A DNA stretch of 64,000 nt from Methylobacter marinus A45 (GTDB taxonomy: Bacteria; Pseudomonadota; Gammaproteobacteria; Methylococcales; Methylomonadaceae): positions 3,454,282-3,518,281 of the forward strand of contig NZ_KB912877.1 in NCBI RefSeq assembly GCF_000383855.1. The letters run 5' to 3'. A program made the translations under genes and the position numbers. Of this stretch, positions 26,627 through 36,365 are shown piece by piece (position 1 is the stretch's first letter; every line of letters starts with the position of its first letter). Under the pieces are notes generated by a model. That model was not told where the DNA came from. It made no database searches and saw only the letters and a program-made list of their open reading frames with translations.

Positions 26627-27445
26627 TTAATCGCGTAACAACTCGTTGATGCCGGTCTTGCTGCGGGTTTTTTCGTCAACCTGCTTGATAATGACCGCGC
26701 AGTACAGGCTGTAGCTGCCGTCCGCGGAGGGCAGGTTGCCGGAAACGACAACAGAACCGGCTGGAATGCGGCCATACGTGATTTCACCGGTCATGCGGTT
26801 GAAAATTTTCGTGCTTTGGCCGATATAAACGCCCATCGAGATCACGCAGCCGTCTTCGACGATAACGCCTTCGACAATTTCCGAGCGCGCGCCGATAAAG
26901 CAGTTGTCGCCGATAATGGTCGGGTTGGCCTGTAACGGTTCCAGAACGCCGCCGATGCCGACACCGCCGGACAGATGCACGTTTTTACCGATTTGCGCGC
27001 AGGAACCGACTGTCACCCAGGTATCAACCATGGTGCCGCTGTCGACATACGCGCCGATGTTGACGTAAGACGGCATCAACACGGCGCCGGGGGCGATATA
27101 GGAACCATGGCGGGCGACGGCATTCGGTACGACGCGCACGCCTGCCTTGGCGAAATCATCGGGCGTGTAAGCGGCGAATTTGGTTTCCACTTTATCATAG
27201 TAACGCGTGTTGCCGCCTTCCATAACGCGGTTTTCGTTGATGCGGAAGGACAGCAATACCGCTTTTTTCAACCATTGGTTGACTACCCAGTCGCCATTAA
27301 CTTTTTCCGCGACTCTGGCGGTGCCGGCATCGAGCATGTTGATGGTTTGTTCAACCGCGTCGCGAATCTCGGCAGAGACATTGGTCGGTGTGATTTCCGC
27401 GCGTTGTTCAAAGGCGTCGTTAATGATCTTTTCTAGTTGCAACAT
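26627..27445 (-). CDS. dapD: Tetrahydrodipicolinate N-succinyltransferase
   Basis: A 272-residue hexapeptide-repeat acyltransferase. Its left-handed beta helix is visible from about residue 105 ([29 protein letters not shown]) to 225, and [21 protein letters not shown] is the family's signature region. It transfers succinyl from succinyl-CoA to tetrahydrodipicolinate, the committed succinylase branch of diaminopimelate synthesis. Its start codon overlaps the end of dapC by 13 nt, so the two are translationally coupled. A strong terminator lies directly downstream. Confidence 0.96.
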   Translation of the reverse strand: MLQLEKIINDAFEQRAEITPTNVSAEIRDAVEQTINMLDAGTARVAEKVNGDWVVNQWLKKAVLLSFRINENRVMEGGNTRYYDKVETKFAAYTPDDFAKAGVRVVPNAVARHGSYIAPGAVLMPSYVNIGAYVDSGTMVDTWVTVGSCAQIGKNVHLSGGVGIGGVLEPLQANPTIIGDNCFIGARSEIVEGVIVEDGCVISMGVYIGQSTKIFNRMTGEITYGRIPAGSVVVSGNLPSADGSYSLYCAVIIKQVDEKTRSKTGINELLRD

Positions 27446-28671
27446 GTTTTTACTTTACTTTCTATGGTGTTAATGAAACTTTTAATACGCTGGGCCGCTT
27501 CCACGCATTCGTTCAACGGCGCGACCAGAGCGATGCGAACATGGTTTTGCCCCGGATTGATGCCATTAAATTCACGCGACAGGAAACTGCCAGGCAGTAC
27601 GGTAACATTTTCCTGGGCAAAAAGCCGTTGCGTGAACTCGGTATCGGCAATCGGCACTTTCAGCCAGATATAAAAACCGGCCGGCGGCTGGCTGACTTCG
27701 CAAACGTCGGCAAGGATGTCGATAACGGCAGCGAATTTTTCGCGATACAGGCGCCGGTTTTCCTGCACGTGGCTTTCATCCTGCCAGGCTTTAATGCTGG
27801 CTTGCTGCGACGGCAACGGCATGGCGCTGCCGTGATAGGTGCGGTACTGAAAATACTGCTGCAGGATGCCGGCATCGCCCGCGACAAAGCCCGATCTCAA
27901 GCCGGGCGCATTGGAGCGCTTGGACAGGCTGTGGAAAACCACACAGCGCTTGAAAGCGGCATTGCCCATCGCATAAGCGCTTTCCAGCAGCCCTGGCGGC
28001 GGGTTGGCCTCGTCGTCGTAGAGTTCGCTGTAGCACTCGTCGGAAGCAATGACGAAATCGTATTTTTCCGCCAGCCGGAGCAGTTTTTCATGGCTGGCCC
28101 GATCCATGACCGAGCCGGTCGGGTTGCCGGGCGAGCAGATATAGATCAACTGGCAGCGTTGCCATATCGCCTCCGGGACCGCATCAAAGTCGGGTAAATA
28201 GCCGGAATCTTCCAGGGTATTCAGGTAATACGGTTCGGCACCGGCCAGCAGGGCCGCACCTTCATAAATCTGATAGAACGGATTCGGCATGATCACGACC
28301 GGACAAGCTGTTGTGTCGGAAATGCTCGCATCAATCAGACATTGGGCAAATGAGAATAACGCCTCGCGCGTGCCACTGACGGGCAGAACCTGTGTTTCAG
28401 GGTCAAGCCATTCGGAGGGAATGTTAAAACGCCGGCCCAGCCAGTCAGCGATGGCCGCCCGTAATTCAGGCAGGCCTTTAGTGGTCGGGTATTTGGACAG
28501 ACCATGCAGATGCGTCAGCAGGGCTTCCTGAATCAGATGCGGCGTGGCATGCGCGGGTTCGCCGATAGACAGGGCGATATGCTCCTTGTTAGCGGGCGGA
28601 GTTATGCCTCGTTTGAGTTGCGCAAGCTTCTCAAACGGATAGGGATGCAAGTGTTTTAAATGCGGAGTCAT
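27433..28671 (-). CDS. dapC: Succinyldiaminopimelate transaminase
   Basis: A 412-residue class I PLP aminotransferase. The PLP lysine lies in [16 protein letters not shown], the Asn in PGNPTGSV and the Asp/Tyr in [12 protein letters not shown]. DapC (ArgD-independent succinyl-DAP transaminase) is favoured by length, by the SKRSNAPG motif and by overlap with dapD. It lies 3 nt downstream of the M48 protease gene, so the protease, dapC and dapD form one leftward operon ending at the terminator at 26.6 kb. Confidence 0.92.
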   Translation of the reverse strand: MTPHLKHLHPYPFEKLAQLKRGITPPANKEHIALSIGEPAHATPHLIQEALLTHLHGLSKYPTTKGLPELRAAIADWLGRRFNIPSEWLDPETQVLPVSGTREALFSFAQCLIDASISDTTACPVVIMPNPFYQIYEGAALLAGAEPYYLNTLEDSGYLPDFDAVPEAIWQRCQLIYICSPGNPTGSVMDRASHEKLLRLAEKYDFVIASDECYSELYDDEANPPPGLLESAYAMGNAAFKRCVVFHSLSKRSNAPGLRSGFVAGDAGILQQYFQYRTYHGSAMPLPSQQASIKAWQDESHVQENRRLYREKFAAVIDILADVCEVSQPPAGFYIWLKVPIADTEFTQRLFAQENVTVLPGSFLSREFNGINPGQNHVRIALVAPLNECVEAAQRIKSFINTIESKVKTCCN

Positions 28672-28674
28672 CGA

Positions 28675-29451
28675 TTAGTTGCAACGGGGTTGTTTGCCCA
28701 TCGACCGGGCTTGCTGGAACAGGCCCATCGCGTTAGGCATGTGCTGGTTCAAGTCCTGAATACGGGTGCTGTGCGAGGGGTGGGTCGACAGAAATTCAAT
28801 GGATTGGCCTTGCGAGGCCTGATCCATTTTCTGCCAGAGGCTGATGCTCTGTCGCGGGTCAAAGCCGGCTTTGGCCATCAGGTCGACACCGATAATATCG
28901 GCCTCGCTTTCATGCGTGCGACTATAGGGCATCAATACACCGTATTGCGCGCCAACGCCTAACAGGCCGATCGCGGTCTGGCCTAAAGCGGTTTGCGGCG
29001 CGGTGACGGCCTGGATGAGCGCCATGCCCTGGCTGACCGCCATCTCCTGCGATACGCGTTCGTTGCTGTGCTTGGCCAGTACATGGCCGATTTCATGACC
29101 GATCACGGCGGCCAGTTGATCCTGGTTATCGACCAATTGGATCATGCCGGTATGCACGCCGATTTTATTGCCCGGCAGGGCAAAAGCGTTGGGAGACGGA
29201 TCATCAAAAACCACGACTTCCCAAGCGCCGCCTGTTTCACGCGTAAGGGCTTGAGTGATGCAATTGGCGATCTGTACATGGCGGGCATTGTTGCTGACGG
29301 GTTTTTCCTGTTTTATCGAATCAAACGCTTGCAGACCCATTTGGTTGATTTGCGCATCGGGCATGAAAACAAGCTGTTTTCTGCCGGTGGGGCTGACAGC
29401 GCAGGCCGCTAACAAGGAAGCAATGACCAGAACAGATAATTTTTTCTTCAT
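28675..29451 (-). CDS. M48-family metalloprotease lipoprotein (LoiP/YcaL-like)
   Basis: A 258-residue outer-membrane-type lipoprotein. It has a signal sequence with lipobox LLAAC (lipidated Cys17), the zinc-binding HEIGH at 119-123 and a third ligand in ESEADIIG about 60 residues later. Family members such as LoiP, YcaL and BepA degrade misfolded outer-membrane proteins in the periplasm. No TPR tail is present, so it is nearer LoiP/YcaL than BepA. It is co-directional with and 3 nt from dapC; the metabolic link is probably incidental. Confidence 0.9.
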   Translation of the reverse strand: MKKKLSVLVIASLLAACAVSPTGRKQLVFMPDAQINQMGLQAFDSIKQEKPVSNNARHVQIANCITQALTRETGGAWEVVVFDDPSPNAFALPGNKIGVHTGMIQLVDNQDQLAAVIGHEIGHVLAKHSNERVSQEMAVSQGMALIQAVTAPQTALGQTAIGLLGVGAQYGVLMPYSRTHESEADIIGVDLMAKAGFDPRQSISLWQKMDQASQGQSIEFLSTHPSHSTRIQDLNQHMPNAMGLFQQARSMGKQPRCN

Positions 29452-29540
29452 AAACTAATGATCGGTAGTTTGAAAAGTCGACCATTCTAACTTAATTTTT
29501 ATCCGAGGTTTAAAAATGTCAGTCAGGATGGGGCTGGAGT

Positions 29541-30035
29541 CTATTTCAGGATTTTTGCAAACATGGTTTCATAATCCGCCCTGGACATGACGCCGCTGAT
29601 GCCCGTGCGTTGATGGGAGGCGTCGAAGAAATAGGTTCTGGGCAATTCGCCGTACCATTTGGGATCAATTTCAAAACGCAGCTTTTGGGCGTTCTCGTCC
29701 GCGAATACCCAGTTGTCGATTCCGGTCAATTGGTTTTTCCCCAGTATCTGCTGAATTTGATCGGTGTCGTCCACCGTATCGGCCGCCAGCATGATCATTT
29801 TCAGGTCCGGGTTTTCTTTATGCAAGCTGCTTAACAATTCCATGTCTTTCAGGCAGGAAGAGCAGGTAATCGACCAGATGACCAGCATGAAGGGATGATC
29901 GGCATTGTTGGCCAGTATCTGTTGATAGCTGCCGGGCGCAAAGGGCTGCAGTTGCGGCTGTTCGGCGCGCGCGGACGAGGTGAATGCGATTGCCAGGATA
30001 AGCGGTAGGGAGGGGAAAAGTTTTTTTAGGAACAT
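29541..30035 (-). CDS. Periplasmic thioredoxin-like protein (TlpA/ResA type)
   Basis: About 164 residues from the ATG at 30035; an upstream in-frame TTG at 30041 overlaps the previous gene and is less likely. It has a signal peptide (cleavage after ARA, about residue 25) and then a thioredoxin fold with the active site SITCSSCLKDME (CxxC) and a C-terminal GELPRTYFFD holding the cis-Pro. It is expected to reduce or oxidise periplasmic thiols. It follows the BNR-repeat lipoprotein gene by only 2 nt; that protein has a Cys-rich VCSCC motif, so the two may form a redox/metallation pair, but this is only inferred from proximity. Confidence 0.85.
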   Translation of the reverse strand: MFLKKLFPSLPLILAIAFTSSARAEQPQLQPFAPGSYQQILANNADHPFMLVIWSITCSSCLKDMELLSSLHKENPDLKMIMLAADTVDDTDQIQQILGKNQLTGIDNWVFADENAQKLRFEIDPKWYGELPRTYFFDASHQRTGISGVMSRADYETMFAKILK

Positions 30036-30037
30036 GA

Positions 30038-31228
30038 TCAAATCTCTATAAAGTGGTGGCCGACATCATTCGATGTCCATGACAGGAATATTTTTTCGCC
30101 ATTACTGACCAATTTGGGGTGGCCGGACTTGGCGCTGGAATTAAGGATCTTTCTGTCCTTACTCCACGTGAGTCCGCGGTCGGTTGATTCTTTGATGACA
30201 ATATCCGTGGCATTGCCGTCAAATTCTACCCAGGCAAGCACGACGCGCGAGCCCAGCGCGATTACATCCGGGTGGCCGGGCAGGTGCCCGGTATTGCCCA
30301 GGGACATGGGTTCCGACAGGGTTTTGCCAAGATCGTCGGTATGCGCGTAATAAATGCCCTGGCGCTTATCGCCCAAGGTGAACCAGGCTAAATGAGCCCG
30401 GCTCTGGGTGTCGATGGACAGGGCCGGGCCGTGCTCGGGGCAGGCGTCGATTTTCCAGTCGTCATGCGTGGTGCGTTGCGGTTTTGACCACTGTCCGTTC
30501 TGTGTCATGGTTATTAAGGCATGGTCGCGAGTACCGTCCGGAAACACCATGCGTACAAGGATAACCGGTTTTCCGCCGGGCGAAAATGTAATGGCCGTCC
30601 GGCAACAGGAGCATACGCCGCCGCTGATAAACCGGTTGCTGAATTCGGCGGTAGCCGGTTCGTCAGTCACCGCATAGTAAAGCGATAGGGCGCCTGCGGC
30701 TGAGTGGTGGCTATGCCGGTCATCGCGTGCATCATGCCAGAACGTATAAATGTTATTGTTGTTATCCACCAGCATTTGGTCCATGTAATGCATGGCGGAA
30801 TCGGCATGATCGCTGATGAGGACCGGTTTGCTGAAGGTTTGGCCGTTATCGTCGGAGTAGCTGAAAAACGATGTCGATTGTTGCTGCTCATCCGCATAGT
30901 AGAGGACATGAATCCGGCCGGATGCGCTAACGGTGATGGCGGGAGGGTTTTCCGGCCAGGTGCTGATTTTTTGGATGTTGGAATTGATTTTGACGGGATT
31001 GCCGTAAGTTTTACCGTTGTCGGTCGAGGAATCGACGAATACGGCGTTATCGGTCGGTATCAATCGCCACAAACGGCCGTCGGGTCCGAAGCTCACTGAG
31101 ACTGTCGCGTTCAAGGCCCGTTTGGCGGGATCGTCAGCGTTAACATCCTTTGCGCTTGAATGGCAACCACTAGCAAGCAACAGGCCGAAAAGAAATGTCA
31201 GGGCTATTTTGTAACAGGGTCTCAACAT
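30038..31228 (-). CDS. BNR/sialidase-fold lipoprotein
   Basis: About 396 residues from ATG 31228 (an ATG at 31282 adds 18 residues ahead of the signal sequence). The lipobox LASGC predicts a lipid-anchored protein. The rest is a beta-propeller with repeated S-x-D-x-G-x-T/x-W blocks (SSTDNGKTYGNP, YSDDNGQTFSKP, THDDWKIDACPEHGP, ESTDRGLTWSKDR), as in exo-alpha-sialidase-like folds. The catalytic Arg triad of true sialidases cannot be confirmed, so I would not call it a sialidase. An unusual Cys cluster GGVCSCCRTA is present, which could bind metal. It overlaps or abuts the thioredoxin-like gene downstream. Confidence 0.75.
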   Translation of the reverse strand: MLRPCYKIALTFLFGLLLASGCHSSAKDVNADDPAKRALNATVSVSFGPDGRLWRLIPTDNAVFVDSSTDNGKTYGNPVKINSNIQKISTWPENPPAITVSASGRIHVLYYADEQQQSTSFFSYSDDNGQTFSKPVLISDHADSAMHYMDQMLVDNNNNIYTFWHDARDDRHSHHSAAGALSLYYAVTDEPATAEFSNRFISGGVCSCCRTAITFSPGGKPVILVRMVFPDGTRDHALITMTQNGQWSKPQRTTHDDWKIDACPEHGPALSIDTQSRAHLAWFTLGDKRQGIYYAHTDDLGKTLSEPMSLGNTGHLPGHPDVIALGSRVVLAWVEFDGNATDIVIKESTDRGLTWSKDRKILNSSAKSGHPKLVSNGEKIFLSWTSNDVGHHFIEI

Positions 31229-31282
31229 GCGTTTTGCGTGGCTTTTAACAGTATGGCTGAAATTGAGCGTTTTTCGCGCCAA

Positions 31283-31607
31283 AACAAATCAATCGGAATG
31301 AATTATAGTGGGGAATGGCGGTTGAAAGCCAGCGATTAACGTTACAGCGGCTTTAATCGGGAACCATGGCGGTGTGATGTCGGAGGCTCCCGCACGGTAT
31401 AATGCGTGAAAGCCGGCGTATGCGGAATTTAAACCGGCTGGCAATATATATACAAGGAATGCCATGTATATTAACCCAGTAATAAGGTAGAATAATTGCC
31501 ATTTTCCCGGCGGCATGCGCGGTCGAGCATAAAAGCCATAGTGAAGGGCATGGCCGCAAGCAATGCTGGGCAATAACGATTTACATGTATGAAAAAGAGG
31601 ATAGCGC
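31283..31607. other. Intergenic region upstream of fhcB
   Basis: A 325-bp divergent spacer between the BNR lipoprotein gene and the fhc operon. It must contain the fhc promoter; TAGAAT at 31488-31493 is a possible -10, but no good -35 accompanies it. The AGAGGA ribosome-binding site of fhcB is at 31595-31600. No gene is recognised. Confidence 0.5.
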
Positions 31608-32867
31608 GTGATTGAAGTAACTGAAGTACCAAGTCCTTTTTGCGGTATTGGAACGGATGACCTGACAATCAGGGTTGACGGCGTATCGTTGAAAGTGGTT
31701 GAAAATGGCTGCCCGGTCAATACGCCTGCTTTTGAACAGGCTATTACCGATACCAGTCCCCGGGTTGACGGCAAGGATGTCAGTCTCGATGCCGCCGTGG
31801 CCAAGGCCGCGGCATTGTTAAAAGGCACGAATCAACCGGTTATCGGCGGCTGCGCGACCGATGTCAACGGCATGCGGGCCTTGCTGGCATTGGCAGACCG
31901 GTGCGGCGCCGTGGTCGATAACATGAATTTCAATGCAACCCGGCGCAATTTGCTGGCCCTTCAGGATTCAGGCTGGATGACGACCACGCTGGCGGAAGTG
32001 AAAAACCGTTGCGATTTGTTTTTGGTTGTCGGCGCCGATCCTGAAAGCTTCGCTCCACGCTTTTTCGAGCGCTACCTCTGGAATCAGGAATCCATGTTTC
32101 TGGAGGATACCGGCAACCGCGAGGTTATTTATTTAGGCAAAGCCCCTTCCGGTAATGCCTCCACCTCGCCCAAAGGGCAGAAAGCCCAGGTCTTCGAATG
32201 CGGGATGGAAGACTTGCCGGAACTCGTGGCGGTATTGAGAGCCCTGGTTAAAGGTCAGCCTATCCGGGCTGAATCGGTAGGCGGCATCGCTGTCGCTGAT
32301 TTACAGGGCATCGCCGACAAGCTGAAAGCGGCAGGCTACAGTGTCGTGACCTGGGCGGCCAGTGCGCTGTCTTACGATCAGGCTGAGCTGACCGTGCAGA
32401 CATTGTCGGAAATGATCAAGGACATCAATGACCTGAACACCCGCTGTTCCGGCTTGCCGCTGGGCGGCAAGGAGGGCGATCAAACCGCCAATCAGGTGTG
32501 CGGCTGGACCACGGGTTATCCGGCGCGTACGCGTTTTTCCAAAGGCTTTCCTGAATATGATCCTTATTTGAACGATATCGAAGTGATGACGGCCAATGGC
32601 GAAGCCGATGCGCTGGTGTGGGTGCAGGCGTTTAATGTTAATGCCGTGCCGCCGGCAACGGACTTGCCGACCATAGTCATCGGCCGTTCCGGCATGACCT
32701 TCGCCAAAGAGCCGGATGTGTTTATTCCGGTCGGCACTCCCGGTATCGATCATGCCGGCCATGCGTATCGTATGGATAACGTGGTCGCGATTCGATTGAA
32801 AAAATGTCGCGATTCCGGGCTGCCCAGTACGTCTGACGTGCTGAACGCCATTGAACAAGCTTTGTAG
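31608..32867 (+). CDS. fhcB: Formyltransferase/hydrolase complex subunit B
   Basis: A 419-residue homologue of the molybdopterin-type subunit FwdB/FmdB of formylmethanofuran dehydrogenase. The start is GTG with AGAGGA 7 nt upstream. In archaeal FwdB the Mo/W is held by a Cys or Sec in DNT-x-x-V-C-H; here the equivalent segment reads DNMNFNATRR and the ligand is Ala (about residue 110). As in other bacterial FhcB proteins, the subunit is thus structural and not redox-active. The complex catalyses formyl transfer from tetrahydromethanopterin to a methanofuran-like cofactor and its hydrolysis to formate. First gene of fhcB-A-D-C. Confidence 0.95.
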   Translation: MIEVTEVPSPFCGIGTDDLTIRVDGVSLKVVENGCPVNTPAFEQAITDTSPRVDGKDVSLDAAVAKAAALLKGTNQPVIGGCATDVNGMRALLALADRCGAVVDNMNFNATRRNLLALQDSGWMTTTLAEVKNRCDLFLVVGADPESFAPRFFERYLWNQESMFLEDTGNREVIYLGKAPSGNASTSPKGQKAQVFECGMEDLPELVAVLRALVKGQPIRAESVGGIAVADLQGIADKLKAAGYSVVTWAASALSYDQAELTVQTLSEMIKDINDLNTRCSGLPLGGKEGDQTANQVCGWTTGYPARTRFSKGFPEYDPYLNDIEVMTANGEADALVWVQAFNVNAVPPATDLPTIVIGRSGMTFAKEPDVFIPVGTPGIDHAGHAYRMDNVVAIRLKKCRDSGLPSTSDVLNAIEQAL

Positions 32868-32875
32868 GTAAGAAT

Positions 32876-34543
32876 ATGTTGATAAAATTAACAGGTGGAA
32901 CTGTCTATGATCCTGCCAGCGGTATCGATGGCAAGAAACAGGACATCTACATCAAGGACGGGCGTATCGTCAATCAGCCGGGCCCGGATGTCCAGATTGA
33001 TAAGGAATATGACCTGAGCGGCAAGGTAGTCATGTCCGGCGCGATCGATATGCATACACATATCGGCGGCGGCAAGGGCAATATCGCCAGAACCCTGCTG
33101 CCTGAAGACCATCGCATGGATCCCGTGCATCGCACCGATGCGACGCGTTCCGGCACGGGCCATGCCATGCCCAGCACCTTTGTAACCGGCTACCGTTATG
33201 CCGAGATGGGCTATACCGCCGGCTTCGAACCTGCCGTGCTGGCGGTCAATGCGCGTCAGGCGCACATGGAAATGGCAGACATTCCTATCCTGGATAAAGG
33301 CGGCTACGTCATGCTGGGCAGTGATGATTATCTGCTGCGCATGCTGACCGCCAAGAAGGACCAGAAAGCGATCAATGACTATGTGGCCTGGACACTGCAG
33401 GCGGCCAAGGGCATCGGCATCAAGGTCGTCAATCCAGGCGGCATCAGCGCCTTCAAGTTCAATCAGCGCAAACTGGACCTGGACGAGAAAAACAGCCACT
33501 ACGGCGTCAGCCCGCGGGAAATCCTGCAGGTGCTGGCCACGGCGGTCAAACAGCTGGGCATCACGCATCCGCTGCATGTGCACGGCTGCAACTTGGGCGT
33601 GCCCGGCAACATGAATACCACGCTGGACACGATCCAGGGTATCGGCGGCCTGCCCATGCACTTGACGCACATTCAGTTCCACAGCTATGGCACGGAAGGG
33701 GATTTCAAATTCTCCTCGGGCGCGGCGCAGATTGCCGAGGCGGTCAACAGAAACAAGAACATCACCATCGATGTCGGGCAGGTTCTGTTCGGGCAGACCG
33801 TTACCGCATCGGGCGACAATATGCGTCAGCATGCCAACCATAAACATGCCAGCCCGAACAAATGGGTGTGCATGGATATCGAATGCGATGCGGGCTGCGG
33901 CGTTGTGCCGTTCAAATACAAGGATCAGAACTTCGTCAATGCCCTGCAGTGGGCGATCGGTCTGGAAACCTTCCTGCTGGTCGATGACCCGTGGCGTATT
34001 TTCCTGACCACCGACCATCCTAATGGTGCGCCGTTTACCAGCTATCCGCATCTGATCCGTTTGCTGATGGATAAGAGTTTCCGTAACGACATGCTGGCGA
34101 CGATCCATCCGGAAGCGCAGAAAATGACCACCTTGGCGTCGATAGACCGCGAATACAGCCTGCAGGAAATCGCGATCATGACGCGCGCCGGCGCGGCCAG
34201 ACTGATCGGTCTGCAGGATCGCGGCGGTCTGAGCGCCGGCAACTGGGCCGATATTACCGTCTATACCGATAATGCCGACCGCGAAAAAATGTTCGCCAAG
34301 CCGGATTATGTCTTCAAGGACGGCGAATTGGTCGTCCGGGACGGCACGGTAGTTCATTCCAAGTGGGGCACAACCCATATCGTTAAACCGGATTGGGACC
34401 CATCGATAGAGAAAGATTTACAGAAATATTTTGACCGGTTCCTTACTATGAAAGTCGGTAACTTTAAAATCAGCGATGATGAATTCACGGACATTGGCCG
34501 CGGCAGCTTGACTGCGCATCCGCTTAAAGGGGAGGTGGCATGA
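32876..34543 (+). CDS. fhcA: Formyltransferase/hydrolase complex subunit A (formylmethanofuran hydrolase)
   Basis: A 555-residue amidohydrolase-superfamily protein. SGAIDMHTHIGGGKGN carries the H-x-H metal site, followed by HVHGCNLGVPGN, HLTHIQFHSYG and LTTDHPNGAPFT. It is expected to hydrolyse formylmethanofuran to formate in the bacterial Fhc complex. The downstream fhcD starts 4 nt before its stop (ATGA-type overlap) and the gap to fhcB is 8 nt, so the operon is tightly coupled. Confidence 0.96.
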   Translation: MLIKLTGGTVYDPASGIDGKKQDIYIKDGRIVNQPGPDVQIDKEYDLSGKVVMSGAIDMHTHIGGGKGNIARTLLPEDHRMDPVHRTDATRSGTGHAMPSTFVTGYRYAEMGYTAGFEPAVLAVNARQAHMEMADIPILDKGGYVMLGSDDYLLRMLTAKKDQKAINDYVAWTLQAAKGIGIKVVNPGGISAFKFNQRKLDLDEKNSHYGVSPREILQVLATAVKQLGITHPLHVHGCNLGVPGNMNTTLDTIQGIGGLPMHLTHIQFHSYGTEGDFKFSSGAAQIAEAVNRNKNITIDVGQVLFGQTVTASGDNMRQHANHKHASPNKWVCMDIECDAGCGVVPFKYKDQNFVNALQWAIGLETFLLVDDPWRIFLTTDHPNGAPFTSYPHLIRLLMDKSFRNDMLATIHPEAQKMTTLASIDREYSLQEIAIMTRAGAARLIGLQDRGGLSAGNWADITVYTDNADREKMFAKPDYVFKDGELVVRDGTVVHSKWGTTHIVKPDWDPSIEKDLQKYFDRFLTMKVGNFKISDDEFTDIGRGSLTAHPLKGEVA

Positions 34544-35436
34544 TTATTAATGGTGTAGCAATTGATGCGACCTTTGCCGAAGCGTTCCCGATGAAAGCGA
34601 CACGCGCTATCATCACCGCGCAAAATGAAAAATGGGCCATGATTTCCGCCCAGGCCATGACCGGCTTCGCCACCTCGGTGATTGCCTGTGGCTGTGAGGC
34701 CGGTATCGAGCGGGTGCTGGACCCTTCCGAAACGCCGGACGGCCGTCCGGGCGTTTCGGTCATGATCTTCGCCATGGGCGGCAAGGGCCTGGCCAAACAG
34801 CTGGAAACGCGTGCCGGGCAGTGCGTATTGACGTCGCCTACCTCGGCGCTGTTTGCCGGCATCGAGAGCGATAAAAAGATTCCGTTGGGCAAAAACCTGC
34901 GTTATTTCGGCGACGGCTTCCAGGTATCGAAACTGATTGACGGCAAGCGCTACTGGCGCATACCGGTCATGGATGGCGAGTTTCTGGCTGAAGCCACAAC
35001 CGGGCAGGTTGATGCGGTAGGCGGCGGCAACTTTCTGGTGCTGGCCAAATCGCAGCCGCAGGCGCTGGCCGCCTGTGAGGCCGCGATTGAAGCCATGCGC
35101 AAAATTCCCAATGTCATCATGCCGTTTCCGGGCGGCGTCGTGCGTTCCGGATCCAAAGTCGGATCGAAATACAAGGCGTTGGGCGCATCCACCAATGACG
35201 CCTTCTGCCCGACCTTGAAAGGCATGACCCGGACTGATCTGTCGCCCGAGGTTGAGTCGGTTATGGAAATCGTAATCGACGGTCTGACCAAGGAAGATAT
35301 TGATAAAGCCATGCGCGTCGGCATACAGGCGGTCTGCGATTTAGGTGCCGAAAACGGCATCACGCGCATCAGTGCGGGTAACTACGGCGGCAAGCTCGGA
35401 CCGTTCCACTTTCACTTACAGGAGATTATGGCGTGA
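34540..35436 (+). CDS. fhcD: Formylmethanofuran--tetrahydromethanopterin N-formyltransferase
   Basis: A 298-residue Ftr homologue of the usual length (about 297). Typical segments are AEAFPMKATRAIITA near the N-terminus, ERVLDPSETPDGRPGVSVMIF and FPGGVVRSGSKVGSKYK. It moves the formyl group between tetrahydromethanopterin and methanofuran. Both ends overlap neighbours by 4 nt (fhcA and fhcC), implying translational coupling and equal stoichiometry. Confidence 0.97.
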   Translation: MIINGVAIDATFAEAFPMKATRAIITAQNEKWAMISAQAMTGFATSVIACGCEAGIERVLDPSETPDGRPGVSVMIFAMGGKGLAKQLETRAGQCVLTSPTSALFAGIESDKKIPLGKNLRYFGDGFQVSKLIDGKRYWRIPVMDGEFLAEATTGQVDAVGGGNFLVLAKSQPQALAACEAAIEAMRKIPNVIMPFPGGVVRSGSKVGSKYKALGASTNDAFCPTLKGMTRTDLSPEVESVMEIVIDGLTKEDIDKAMRVGIQAVCDLGAENGITRISAGNYGGKLGPFHFHLQEIMA

Positions 35437-36248
35437 GTGCTTTAACATTTTCACTGATACACCGGCCGGATCAGCGTGTGGATATGTCGCCGCTGGTCTG
35501 TCATTTGCTCAAGGACATGGAGCCTGCGCAAATTGCCGCCATTGAGCTGCAAAGCGGCAAACGCAAAATCCGGGTGGATGAATTGTTCAAGGTTTCCGGT
35601 TCCGACACTCAGCAGATCGTCATCGAAAACAGTTTCGGCAAGCTCGATTTTATCGGCAAGGAACTCGACGGCGGCAGCATTAAAGTCGAAGGCGATGCCG
35701 GTGCTTATCTGGGATTGGGCATGAAGTCCGGCGAGATTAGCGTAATGGGTAATGCCGGCATCTATGCGGCTTGTGAAATGAAAAAAGGTTTCGTGACTAT
35801 TGCTGGCGATGCCGGCGATTTTCTCGGAGCAGCCTTGCCGGGCAACAAAATGGGCATGAAAGGCGGTACGGTCCTGGTTAAGGGTAATGTCGGCGAGCGG
35901 GCGGGAGACCATATGCGCCGCGGCAATATTCTTATCGAAGGCAATGCCGGTGATTATTGCGGGTCCAGAATGACGGCCGGGACGATTGCCGTCATGGGCA
36001 AAACCGGCAGGAATCTGGGCTACGCCATGCGCCGCGGCACCTTGCTGTTATGGAATCAACCCGTGTTACCGGCAAGTTTTAATGACTGCGGCGCGCACAC
36101 GCTGGCTTTTTTGCCTATACTGTTTACATCATTTAGGAAACTCAATTCCAAATTTGCCGATGCTTCCGTGGCATTTAATCGCGTACAGCGTTATGCCGGC
36201 GATATGTCGGAAATCGGCAGAGGCGAGGTATTAATTAAAATAGGATAA
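35433..36248 (+). CDS. fhcC: Formyltransferase/hydrolase complex subunit C
   Basis: A 271-residue protein homologous to FwdC/FmdC and to the C-terminal GXGXG domain of glutamate synthase: a right-handed beta helix with repeats such as IKVEGDAGAYLGLGM, ISVMGNAGIYAACEM and ILIEGNAGDYCGSRM at about 20-residue intervals. Its role in the complex is structural. The last gene of the operon is followed 32 bp later by a strong terminator. Confidence 0.96.
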   Translation: MSALTFSLIHRPDQRVDMSPLVCHLLKDMEPAQIAAIELQSGKRKIRVDELFKVSGSDTQQIVIENSFGKLDFIGKELDGGSIKVEGDAGAYLGLGMKSGEISVMGNAGIYAACEMKKGFVTIAGDAGDFLGAALPGNKMGMKGGTVLVKGNVGERAGDHMRRGNILIEGNAGDYCGSRMTAGTIAVMGKTGRNLGYAMRRGTLLLWNQPVLPASFNDCGAHTLAFLPILFTSFRKLNSKFADASVAFNRVQRYAGDMSEIGRGEVLIKIG

Positions 36249-36280
36249 AGCCGTCGGTATCCTGTTTCAGCAATAAATGC

Positions 36281-36308
36281 AAAAAGCCCCGATTTTCGGG
36301 GCTTTTTG
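36281..36308 (+). terminator. Terminator of the fhc operon
   Basis: AAAAAGCCCCGATTTTCGGGGCTTTTTG: an 8-9 bp stem with a 4-base loop and a U-tract. Confidence 0.92.
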
Positions 36309-36365
36309 TTGGTCTGAACCCTAGCTCTTAGACGGTAAGATTATATTCAAAATACCCAGGGCGCT

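Noticed and set aside
31289-31828. 179-residue minus-strand ORF across the fhcB start
   Set aside because: Overlaps the fhcB promoter and coding start; no homology seen and no Shine-Dalgarno.
32888-34378. 496-residue ORF on the minus strand
   Set aside because: Fully antisense to fhcA, which is unmistakable; no domain recognisable in the shadow.
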